Shown in pieces: positions 45,305 through 52,744 of a stretch of 64,000 nucleotides of DNA (position 1 is its first letter; every line of letters starts with the position of its first letter). This DNA is from Xylanimonas allomyrinae (GTDB lineage Bacteria; Actinomycetota; Actinomycetes; Actinomycetales; Cellulomonadaceae): contig NZ_CP035495.1 in assembly GCF_004135345.1 (NCBI RefSeq), forward strand, positions 3,410,001 to 3,474,000, read 5' to 3'. Position numbers and translations under genes: made by a program. Under the pieces are notes generated by a model. That model was not told the origin of the DNA and did not search any database. It saw only the letters and a program-made list of their open reading frames with translations.

Positions 45305-45775
45305 ATGACCGACACGCTGCCCGACACCGCTTTCGCGGGACGCGAGTACCCGGCCACCGCGCCGTACTCCGTGGCCCGCGAGAAGCTTCGTGAGTTCGCG
45401 GCAGCCGTCGGGTCCGAGCACCCCGCCCACGTCGACATCGACGCGGCGCGGGGTCTCGGCTATCCGGACCTGGTCGCCCCCGCGACGTTCGCCGTCGTCG
45501 TCGCGCAGCGCGCCGAGGCGCAGTACATCGAGGACCCGGCCGCCCGGATCGACTTCTCGCGCGTGGTCCACGCCGACGAGCGGTTCACCCACCACCGCCC
45601 GATCGTCGCCGGTGACGAGCTCGTGACCGTGCTGCACGTCGACGGCGTCGTGCACCGCGCCGGCATCGCGACGGTCACCACGCGGTGCGAGATCGCCGCC
45701 CTGACGCCCGGCGGCGTGAGCGAGCCGGTCGCGACCGTCGTCTCGACGCTCGCCGTGCGCGGGGAGGACGCGTGA
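45305..45775 (+). CDS. MaoC-fold dehydratase subunit, HadA-like
   Basis: A 156-residue hotdog protein lacking the catalytic Asp-His pair, as expected for the non-catalytic substrate-binding half (FAS1-like dehydratase N-terminal domain). Visible are REYPATAPYSVAREKLREFA near the start, DLVAPATFAVV and DERFTHHRPIVAGDEL. It pairs with the next gene to form a (3R)-hydroxyacyl dehydratase. In mycobacteria HadAB dehydrates beta-hydroxyacyl-ACP in type II fatty acid synthesis. Its substrate here is unknown. The stop overlaps the next GTG. Confidence 0.85.
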   Translation: MTDTLPDTAFAGREYPATAPYSVAREKLREFAAAVGSEHPAHVDIDAARGLGYPDLVAPATFAVVVAQRAEAQYIEDPAARIDFSRVVHADERFTHHRPIVAGDELVTVLHVDGVVHRAGIATVTTRCEIAALTPGGVSEPVATVVSTLAVRGEDA

Positions 45776-46200
45776 CCGTGAACCGCCCGGTGCTCGACGA
45801 CCTCGCCGTGGGCGACGTCGTCGCCACGCGCACCCTGACGTTCGACCGCGCGCGCCTGGTGCGCTACGCGGGAGCGAGCGGCGACTTCAACCGCATCCAC
45901 TGGGACGAGGCGTTCGCCACGGGCGTCGGCCTGCCCGGAGTCATCGCCCACGGCATGCTCACGATGGGCGCCGCGGTCGGCGTCGTCGAGGACTGGGCGG
46001 GGGACCCGGGCGCCGTCGTCGACTACCAGACGCGCTTCACCCGGCCCGTGGTCGTGCCGCGCGACGGCGCCGCGCTCGTCGAGGTGACGGCCACGGTCGG
46101 CGCGCTCGACGTGCAGGCGCGCACCGCGCGCGTCGACCTGACCGCGACCTTCGAGGGCGTGCGCGTCCTGGGCAAGGCCCAGGCGGTCGTCCGGCTCTGA
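45772..46200 (+). CDS. MaoC-fold dehydratase catalytic subunit, HadB-like
   Basis: A 142-residue R-specific hydratase/dehydratase. The catalytic motif is clear in YAGASGDFNRIHWDEAFAT (Asp and His near residues 39 and 44) and the following GLPGVIAHGMLTM. It should act on (3R)-hydroxyacyl thioesters together with the upstream HadA-like subunit, to which it is coupled by a GTGA overlap. Confidence 0.88.
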   Translation: MTVNRPVLDDLAVGDVVATRTLTFDRARLVRYAGASGDFNRIHWDEAFATGVGLPGVIAHGMLTMGAAVGVVEDWAGDPGAVVDYQTRFTRPVVVPRDGAALVEVTATVGALDVQARTARVDLTATFEGVRVLGKAQAVVRL

Positions 46201-46204
46201 CCGG

Positions 46205-47317
46205 CTAGCCCCGCTGGGGCGCCGGCCCCGTCGTGGTCCCCTGGACCAGGCGCACCGGCATCGACTGCACCGCGGGCGGGTCGCCCGCGAGCAGCCCGAG
46301 GACGGCACGCCCCAGCGCCGCGCCCTTCTCCCCGAGCGGCTGGTGCACGCTCGTGAGGACGTCGGGCGACAGCCACGGCAGGTCGAGCCCGTCGAACCCC
46401 GCCACGGAGACGTCCTGAGGCACGCGCAGCCCGAGCTCGCGCGCCGCGATCACCGCGCCGGCGGCCAGCAGGTCGGACTGCGCGAAGATCGCCGTCGGGC
46501 GCTGCTCGGCCGGGACCTGCGGGCCGAGGATCGCCAGGGCGGCGTCGCGGCCGTGCTCGACGAGCGAGGCCGGCGTCTCCCACGTGAGCACGGGTTCCAC
46601 GACGTCGCGCACGCCCGCGAGCCGGTGCAGCGTGGGCGTGCGGTCGGCGAGCGCCAGGCGCGCGGCGTCGACGGGGCCGGAGCGCTCGCCGCGGCCGAAC
46701 GGCAGCGCGATCTCGGCGATGCGGGTGTGCCCCAGGTCCACCAGGTGCTGGGCCGCCTCGGCCGCGCCGCCGCGGTCCTCGATCCGCACCAGGGGCGCAC
46801 CCTCGACCTGACGGCCTTCGCCGATGACGACGCGCACGCCGCGCCGCTGGAGCGCGTGCAGATTGGGGTCGTCCGACACCACGCCCCACACGAGCACCGC
46901 GACGTCCATCGCCGCCGACTCGACCAGCGGGTCGACGCGCTCGACGCCCGAGGTGTCGGCGGCCGTGCCGGACGCCGCGTGCGAGAGCCCGGGCACCAGC
47001 AGGACCCCGAGCCCGCGCTCGCCGAGCACCTGCATCAGGCCGTCGAGCACCTGCACCGACACCGGGTCGCGGAACGCGCGGCCCGGGTTGTCGCCGATGA
47101 CGACGCCGACGATGCCCGAACGGCCCGAGCGGAGCTGACGCCCGAGCGGGTTGGGGCCCGAGTAGCCGAGGTCCGTGGCGGCGGCCAGGACGCGAGCACG
47201 CGTCTCGGGGGTGATCGGCCCGGCGCCCGAGAACGCCAGCGACGCCGTCGAGACCGACACCCGGGCGCGCTCGGCCACCTTCGCCAGCGTGGGGCGTCCC
47301 GTGTCGCTGCGTGCCAT
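46205..47317 (-). CDS. LacI-family transcriptional regulator
   Basis: A 370-residue regulator. The N-terminal helix-turn-helix TLAKVAERARVSVSTASLAFSG (residues about 10-31) is followed by a periplasmic-binding-protein-like effector domain (about 65-360, with VVIGDNPGRAF, IAEIALPFGR and VAGFDGLDLP). It is divergent from an MFS transporter gene, which is the obvious target. A weak GGGACCGGTTCC palindrome lies between the genes at 47399-47410. The effector is unknown. Confidence 0.93.
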   Translation of the reverse strand: MARSDTGRPTLAKVAERARVSVSTASLAFSGAGPITPETRARVLAAATDLGYSGPNPLGRQLRSGRSGIVGVVIGDNPGRAFRDPVSVQVLDGLMQVLGERGLGVLLVPGLSHAASGTAADTSGVERVDPLVESAAMDVAVLVWGVVSDDPNLHALQRRGVRVVIGEGRQVEGAPLVRIEDRGGAAEAAQHLVDLGHTRIAEIALPFGRGERSGPVDAARLALADRTPTLHRLAGVRDVVEPVLTWETPASLVEHGRDAALAILGPQVPAEQRPTAIFAQSDLLAAGAVIAARELGLRVPQDVSVAGFDGLDLPWLSPDVLTSVHQPLGEKGAALGRAVLGLLAGDPPAVQSMPVRLVQGTTTGPAPQRG

Positions 47318-47513
47318 CGCGTCTCCTGTCGGTGCGGTGCGAGTCCTGCGCAGCGGACCCGCTGCGCCCTGGCGTGCGGCACGGTCCCGAAGGTCGTAGG
47401 GACCGGTTCCGCCGCGCGGGGTGGGCGCGGGTGTGGCGCGAGCCTACCGGTGCCGTGGCCTCCAGCGCTCGGATCGGTTTGACGGGGCACGCGCCTTCCG
47501 GGACCGTCGCAGG

Positions 47514-48794
47514 GTGAAAAACACCGCAACCCGTGCCGCGGACGACGCCGCCTTCCGCCGTGCCACGCGTGCCGCGTGGGCGGTCTTCGCCGTCTTCGCC
47601 GCGAGCGGCGCGACCTTCGCGACCTGGGCCTCGCGCGTGCCCGCCGTGCGCGACGCGCTCGGCTTCTCGGGCAGCCAGATGGGCCTGCTGCTGCTCACCG
47701 GCGCCATCGGGTCGGTCGCGGCGCTGCCGCTGTCGGGGCTGATCACCAGCCGGCTCGGGGCCGCGCGCGCCGTCCTGGTCTTCGCCCTGGTCGCCGCGGC
47801 GGGGTACGCGCTGGTGTGCGTGGGGGTCGAGACGGGCGGCGCGCTCGCCGTGCGCGTCGGCCTGGCGGTCTCGGGAGTCGGCATCGGCGTGTGGGACGCC
47901 GCGATGAACCTCGAGGGCGCCGTCGTCGAGCAGCGCCTGGGGCGGGCGATCATGCCGCGCTTCCACGCCGGGTTCTCGCTCGGCACCGTCGTGGCCGCTG
48001 GCGTCGGCGCGCTGGTCGCGCACGCCGGGGTGTCGTTCGTGGTGCATGTCGGCATCGGTGTCGCACTCACGACGACGGCGGCGATCGTGGGTGTGCGCGG
48101 CTTCCTCCCCACGCCGCACACCGGTCACGCCGACCCGTCGCCGCTCGCCGTCGACGGTGCCGACCCCGCCGGCTCCGCGCCTGCACACGGCCTGCGCGAC
48201 ACCCTCGCGGCGTGGCGCGAGCCACGCACGCTGCTCGTGGGCCTCGTGGTGCTCGCCGCCGCGCTGACCGAGGGCGCCGCCAACGACTGGACGGGCCTGT
48301 CGCTGGTCGACGGGTTCGACGCCTCGCAGGCCACGGGAGCGTTCGGCCTGGCCCTGTTCCTGACCGCGATGACGTTGACGCGCCTGGCGGGCACCTCGCT
48401 CATCGACCGCTTCGGCCGGGTCACGGTGCTGCGGGCGAGCGCGGTGGCCGCGCTGGTCGGCGTCGGCACGTTCGCGTTCGCGCCGTGGCTGTGGCTCGCG
48501 ATGGCCGGCAGCCTCGTGTGGGGCGCCTCGGCCGCACTGGGGTTCCCGCTGGGGATGTCCGCCGCGTCCGACGAGCCGGCGCGGGCCGCGATGCGCGTCG
48601 CCGTCGTCTCGACCATCGGGTATGCCGCGTTCTTCGTCGGCCCGGCCCTCATCGGGTTCTTCGCCGACCATGTCGGCTACCGGCACGCGCTCGCCGTGAT
48701 CGCCGTGCCCGTGGTCGTGGGTCTGGCGCTCGCGGGGGCGGCGCGGCCGCTCGCGCAGGGCGGCGACGTCCCCGAAGGCGTACGCCCTGCGTGA
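47514..48794 (+). CDS. MFS transporter
   Basis: A 426-residue transporter with 12 predicted helices. Typical are RLGAARAVLVFALVAAAGYA after helix 2 and TRLAGTSLIDRFGRVTVLRAS between helices 8 and 9. The long loop between the halves is Ala/Asp-rich. The overall look is that of YbjJ/FucP-like permeases (SFVVHVGIGVALTTTAAIVG; WDAAMNLEGAVVEQRLGR). The GTG at 47514 has only a weak ribosome-binding site (CGCAGG). The divergent LacI regulator suggests sugar-linked control. Confidence 0.88.
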   Translation: MKNTATRAADDAAFRRATRAAWAVFAVFAASGATFATWASRVPAVRDALGFSGSQMGLLLLTGAIGSVAALPLSGLITSRLGAARAVLVFALVAAAGYALVCVGVETGGALAVRVGLAVSGVGIGVWDAAMNLEGAVVEQRLGRAIMPRFHAGFSLGTVVAAGVGALVAHAGVSFVVHVGIGVALTTTAAIVGVRGFLPTPHTGHADPSPLAVDGADPAGSAPAHGLRDTLAAWREPRTLLVGLVVLAAALTEGAANDWTGLSLVDGFDASQATGAFGLALFLTAMTLTRLAGTSLIDRFGRVTVLRASAVAALVGVGTFAFAPWLWLAMAGSLVWGASAALGFPLGMSAASDEPARAAMRVAVVSTIGYAAFFVGPALIGFFADHVGYRHALAVIAVPVVVGLALAGAARPLAQGGDVPEGVRPA

Positions 48795-48819
48795 CGGGTT
48801 CTGCGCCTAGGGTGGAGGC

Positions 48820-49992
48820 GTGAGCATCTCGACGACCGCCCCGTCCTTGGCCGAGCTGACGACACTGCGGGTGGGCGGTCCCGCCGACGCGTACGTCGAG
48901 GCGACGACGGAAGCCGAGCTCATCGACACGATCCGGGCCGCCGACGACGCCGGGCAGCCGCTGCTCGTCGTCGGCGGCGGGTCCAACCTGCTGGTGTCCG
49001 ACGAGGGGTTCGGCGGCGTCGTCGTGCGCGACCTGCGCACGGGCTTCGCTCTCGACGCGCAGGACACGTGCGGAGGCGCGAGCGTCTCGGCCGTCGGCGG
49101 TCAGGACTGGGACGAGGTGGTGGCCGCGTCGGTCGAGCACGGCTGGGTGGGCCTCGAGGCGCTGTCCGGCATCCCGGGCACGGTGGGTGCCGCCCCGGTG
49201 CAGAACATCGGCGCCTACGGGCAGGAGGTCGCCGGTGCGTTGTCGACGGTGCGCACCTGGGACCGGCTGCGTGGGCGTGTGCGAACCTTCGCGGTGGGGG
49301 AGCTGGGGCTCGGCTACCGCACGTCGGTGCTCAAGCGGTCGATGCGCGGTGCGCCCACGGCGGACGACCCGCAGGCGCCCTGGTACCCGACGCCGCGCTA
49401 CGTGGTGCTCGACGTGACGTTCCAGATGCGGCTCGGCACGCTCTCGGCCCCGGTCGGCTACGCGGAGCTCGCGCGGACCCTCGGCGTCGAGGTGGGGTCG
49501 CGGGCGCCGTCGGCGGCGTTGCGTGAGGCGGTGCTGGAGCTGCGCGCAGGCAAGGGGATGCTGCAGGACGGGCGGTTCGGGTCGGCGCCCGGCGCCGACC
49601 ACGACCGCTGGTCGGCCGGGTCGTTCTTCACCAACCCGGTCGTGCGCGCGGACGAGGCGGGCCTCCTGCCGCCCGAGGCACCCCGCTACCCGGTGCGCTC
49701 GGCCCTGCCGGCGACGACGACGGGTCCGAGCCTGGGTGCCGTCGACGAGAGCCTGGTCAAGACGAGCGCGGCGTGGCTCATCGACCACGCCGGCTTCGGC
49801 AGGGGCTTCGGCGTCGCCGGCCCCACGAGCCCGGCCACGTTGTCGACCAAGCACACGCTCGCGGTGACCAACCGTGGCGGTGCCTCCGCGGAGGACGTGG
49901 TCGCGCTCGCGCGCGTCGTGCGCGACGGCGTCCTCGACGCCTTCGGGATCGAGCTGGAGCCCGAGCCGGTGCTGGTGGGCGTCAGCCTGTAG
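48820..49992 (+). CDS. murB: UDP-N-acetylenolpyruvoylglucosamine reductase
   Basis: FAD enzyme that makes UDP-N-acetylmuramate in peptidoglycan synthesis, 390 residues. FAD motifs are VVGGGSNLLVSDEGFGG (near residue 46) and GIPGTVGAAPVQNIGAYGQE (near 124). The catalytic Ser lies in SAGSFFTNP (near 267). The C-terminal Glu region ELEPEPVLVG is present. The GTG start lies 25 bp after the MFS stop. An insert with SMRGAPTADDPQAPWYPTP is an actinobacterial feature. Confidence 0.96.
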   Translation: MSISTTAPSLAELTTLRVGGPADAYVEATTEAELIDTIRAADDAGQPLLVVGGGSNLLVSDEGFGGVVVRDLRTGFALDAQDTCGGASVSAVGGQDWDEVVAASVEHGWVGLEALSGIPGTVGAAPVQNIGAYGQEVAGALSTVRTWDRLRGRVRTFAVGELGLGYRTSVLKRSMRGAPTADDPQAPWYPTPRYVVLDVTFQMRLGTLSAPVGYAELARTLGVEVGSRAPSAALREAVLELRAGKGMLQDGRFGSAPGADHDRWSAGSFFTNPVVRADEAGLLPPEAPRYPVRSALPATTTGPSLGAVDESLVKTSAAWLIDHAGFGRGFGVAGPTSPATLSTKHTLAVTNRGGASAEDVVALARVVRDGVLDAFGIELEPEPVLVGVSL

Positions 49993-50026
49993 GGCGGCGG
50001 AGCGCCCACCAGCGGGTGCCGTGCGG

Positions 50027-50464
50027 TCAGTCGACGTAGGCGATCTCGATGTCGGCGACGTCCTGGTCGGTGAGGTTGACGACGATGTTGTCGGGGTTGC
50101 GCGTCGTCATCCAGACGAGCTCCTCGGTGTGGCTCAGGTTGCCCTCGATGTGCGGCACGAAGGGCGGGACGTAGACGAAGTCCCCCTCCGCGAGGTAGAC
50201 GATCTCCTCGTAGCGCTCACCGAAGCGGATGAACCCGTTGCCCTTGAAGACGTAGCCGCCGGTCTCGGCCTTGCCGTGGTGGTGCGGGTCGGAGACCTCG
50301 CCCGGGCCGGTGTACACCTTGCCGAACCAGAGGTCCTTGACCTCGGTGTTCTCCTTGCTGACGCCCGAGATGCGGCGGGCGTTCTTGGTCTGTCCAGGCG
50401 CCTGGGGGAGCTCGTCGCTGCGCTGGACGGTCAGGCGCTTGAGGGGGAGCTGGGTCTCGGTCAT
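50027..50464 (-). CDS. Cupin-domain protein
   Basis: A 145-residue single-domain cupin. Metal-binding motif 1 is PHHHGKAETGGYVFKG, and motif 2 is VPPFVPHIEGN. It could be a small dioxygenase, isomerase or metal-binding accessory. Here it is co-directional with RidA and divergent from the catabolic operon, so a role in the aromatic pathway is likely but not defined. The ATG has GGAGAC upstream. Confidence 0.8.
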   Translation of the reverse strand: MTETQLPLKRLTVQRSDELPQAPGQTKNARRISGVSKENTEVKDLWFGKVYTGPGEVSDPHHHGKAETGGYVFKGNGFIRFGERYEEIVYLAEGDFVYVPPFVPHIEGNLSHTEELVWMTTRNPDNIVVNLTDQDVADIEIAYVD

Positions 50465-50496
50465 GGCGTTGTCTCCTGTTCCTGGTGGGTTCCCGC

Positions 50497-50949
50497 TCAG
50501 CGGGTGGGGGTGACGAGCCGCTCGTCGGGGATGACGGCGACGCCGAGGATCTCGATGAGGGCTTCGGGCTGCCACAGCCCTGTGGTGCCGATGCCGGCCA
50601 TCGCCGGGTAGACCGGCCCGGCGAGCTCGCGCCACACGGCGCCGATCTCGCGCCCGTGGGCCTGGTATCCGGGGATGTCGGTCAGGTAGAGCGTGACCGA
50701 CACCAGATCCTCGGGGCGCCCCCCGGCGGCGCGCAGCGTGGTGAGCAGGTTGCCGAACGCTTGCCGGAACTGCTCGACGATGCCGCCCGGGACGATCCGC
50801 ATGGTGGCGTCGAGCGCCGTCTGGCCGCCGAGGTAGAGCGTGTTGCCGCTCAGCGTGCCGTGGGAGTAGCCGCTCGGGGCGGGCAGGGCGGGCGGGTTGA
50901 CCGGTCGGGGGTCAGGTCCGTGCTCATGGTCGGCAGCGTAGACGGGCAT
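50497..50949 (-). CDS. RidA-family enamine/imine deaminase
   Basis: A 150-residue YjgF/RidA protein. The fold signature is at the start of the core (PSGYSHGTLSGNTLYLGGQ), followed by GGRPEDLVSVTLYLTDIPGY and EILGVAVIP at the end. RidA proteins hydrolyse reactive enamines and imines, and a dearomatised 2-amino intermediate would be such a substrate. The start is uncertain: ATG at 50949 (MPVYAAD) or 50958. The catalytic Arg expected near residue 105 is not clearly visible in the usual context, so a related subgroup is possible. Confidence 0.8.
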   Translation of the reverse strand: MPVYAADHEHGPDPRPVNPPALPAPSGYSHGTLSGNTLYLGGQTALDATMRIVPGGIVEQFRQAFGNLLTTLRAAGGRPEDLVSVTLYLTDIPGYQAHGREIGAVWRELAGPVYPAMAGIGTTGLWQPEALIEILGVAVIPDERLVTPTR

Positions 50950-50984
50950 TGACAACATGGCAACGTTCGTGCGAGAACTGAAAT

Positions 50985-51785
50985 ATGCGATTGGCGACCG
51001 TCACCACCCTGCGCGGCACCAGCGCCGCCGTCGAGACCGACGACGGCTGGCGAGCGCTGCCTGCCCCGGACCTCTCGGCGCTACTGGCCCGCGGCGGCGC
51101 CTGGCAGCCCGGGGAGGTCCTCGCGGAGGCGACGCCCACCCTCCCGCTGCCACGCCCCGGCAAGGTCATCTGCTGCGGCCTCAACTACGGCGACCACATC
51201 GCCGAGACGGGGCGGGACATGCCCGCCTACCCCACCCTGTTCGCCAAGCACGCCGACACGCTGCTCGCCGACGGCCAGGACATCCGCCTGCCCGCCGGCC
51301 TCCAGGTCGACTGGGAGGCCGAGCTCGCCGTCGTCGTCGGGCGCGAGCTGCGGCGCGCGAGCGAGGACGAGGCCCGCGCGGCCGTCGCCGGGTACACCGT
51401 CGCCAACGACATCTCGGTGCGCGACTGGCAGCGCCGCACGCCGCAGTGGTTCCAGGGCAAGAACTGGGACGCCACGACCCCGCTCGGGCCCGTCGTCGTC
51501 ACCCCGGACGAGGCCGACCCGCAGGCCGGGCTCGACGTGCTGTGCCGCGTCAACGGCGTCGAGCGCCAGCGGGGCAGCACCCGGACGCTCGTCTTCCCCA
51601 GCGCCGCACTGCTCGCCTACGCCTCGACCTTCACGGTGCTGCGGCCCGGCGACATCGTGCTCACCGGGACGCCCGGCGGCGTCGGCATGGGCATGACGCC
51701 GCCCCTGTACCTGCGCGACGGCGACGTCGTCGAGACCGAGATCCCCGGTATCGGGACCCTCACCAACACCCTTCGCCTGGCGTGA
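50985..51785 (+). CDS. Fumarylacetoacetate hydrolase-family protein
   Basis: A 266-residue FAH-fold enzyme. Family signs are KVICCGLNYGDHIAETG, the metal-binding acidic set in DWEAELAVVVGRE, YTVANDISVRDWQ and the end GDIVLTGTPGGVGMGM. Members cleave C-C bonds in 1,3-diketo acids or decarboxylate or tautomerise ring-cleavage products. It is the first gene of the forward catabolic operon, only 35 bp from the divergent RidA gene, so the promoters must overlap. The substrate is unknown; a ring-opened product of the 2-aminobenzoyl-CoA route is inferred. Confidence 0.88.
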   Translation: MRLATVTTLRGTSAAVETDDGWRALPAPDLSALLARGGAWQPGEVLAEATPTLPLPRPGKVICCGLNYGDHIAETGRDMPAYPTLFAKHADTLLADGQDIRLPAGLQVDWEAELAVVVGRELRRASEDEARAAVAGYTVANDISVRDWQRRTPQWFQGKNWDATTPLGPVVVTPDEADPQAGLDVLCRVNGVERQRGSTRTLVFPSAALLAYASTFTVLRPGDIVLTGTPGGVGMGMTPPLYLRDGDVVETEIPGIGTLTNTLRLA

Positions 51786-51805
51786 CCACCCGAGAGGACG
51801 ACCGG

Positions 51806-52744
51806 ATGCCCACCCCTGAACCCGCCCGCGCGCCCACGTCCGCGACCCTCACCGACGTCCTCGCGCTCACGCCCGTCGACGCCGAGATCTTCGACGCCGC
51901 GTTCACCGCGACCACGGGCCCGTGCCCCTGGCCCAAGGCCTACGGCGGCGACATGGTCGCCCAGGCCCTGGTCGCCGCCATCCGCACGGTCACCGACGGG
52001 AAGTCCGTCCACTCGGCGCACTCCTACTTCCTGCGGCCCGTCGACATCGGCGCCGAGGTCCGCTACGAGGTCGAGGTGCTGCGCGACGGACGCGGCTTCT
52101 CGACCCGGCAGGTACGCGCCTTCCAGCGCGGCAAGCCCGTCTACGCATGCCTGGCGAGCTTCGCCGCCGGCGAGCCGGGGGGCTCCTACCAGGCCGCCGT
52201 GCCCGACGGCGTCCCGGCCCCCGCCGGCCTGCCGTCGTCGGCCGCGTACCTCGCCGGGCGCGACGGCGGCACCCTCGCGGCGGACGCGAGGGAGTACTGG
52301 GCGGGGGGCCGCAGCCTCGACCTGCGGCACGTGCCGGGCCCGCTGTACCTCACGGTCGACGGCGGACGCACGCCGCACCAGGCGGTCTGGGTCGCCCCGT
52401 TCGACCCGCTGCGGCCCGTCGCAGGGCTCACGGCCGCGCAGCGCGACACCGCCGCGCTCGCCTACGCCTGCGACTACACGATCCTCGAGCCCGCGCTGCG
52501 CGTGCTCGGGCTGGCGTGGGCGGACGCGGGGCTGGCCACCGCCAGCCTCGACCACGCCATGTGGTTCCACCGGCCCGTCACGCTCGACGGATGGCTGCTC
52601 TACGCCCAGGAGGCGTGGTCGGTGGCCGACGGTCGCGGAAGCGCGACCGGCCACTTCTTCACCGCCGACGGCGTCCTGGTGGCGACCGTCGTCCAGGAAG
52701 GTCTGATCCGGGCCGCCGCGCCCGCGAAGGGAGACGTGTCATGA
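51806..52744 (+). CDS. Acyl-CoA thioesterase, TesB-like (double hotdog)
   Basis: A 312-residue thioesterase II-type protein. The first hotdog carries YGGDMVAQALVAAIRTV and HSAHSYFLRPVD; the second has SLDHAMWFHRPVTLDGWLLY, with the catalytic Asp in the family position. It would release free acids from CoA intermediates. The ATG at 51806 has GAGAGGA upstream. An in-frame GTG at 51782 overlapping the FAH stop is an alternative. The stop overlaps the next gene (ATGA). Confidence 0.88.
   Translation: MPTPEPARAPTSATLTDVLALTPVDAEIFDAAFTATTGPCPWPKAYGGDMVAQALVAAIRTVTDGKSVHSAHSYFLRPVDIGAEVRYEVEVLRDGRGFSTRQVRAFQRGKPVYACLASFAAGEPGGSYQAAVPDGVPAPAGLPSSAAYLAGRDGGTLAADAREYWAGGRSLDLRHVPGPLYLTVDGGRTPHQAVWVAPFDPLRPVAGLTAAQRDTAALAYACDYTILEPALRVLGLAWADAGLATASLDHAMWFHRPVTLDGWLLYAQEAWSVADGRGSATGHFFTADGVLVATVVQEGLIRAAAPAKGDVS

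Noticed and set aside
47399-47410. GGGACCGGTTCC as a LacI operator
   Set aside because: The position between divergent genes is right, but the palindrome is short and imperfect and could be chance. It is mentioned only under the regulator.
50949-50971. TTGACA at 50949 as promoter of the forward catabolic operon
   Set aside because: No acceptable -10 box is found at 16-19 bp. The site also overlaps the proposed RidA start, so the match is probably accidental.
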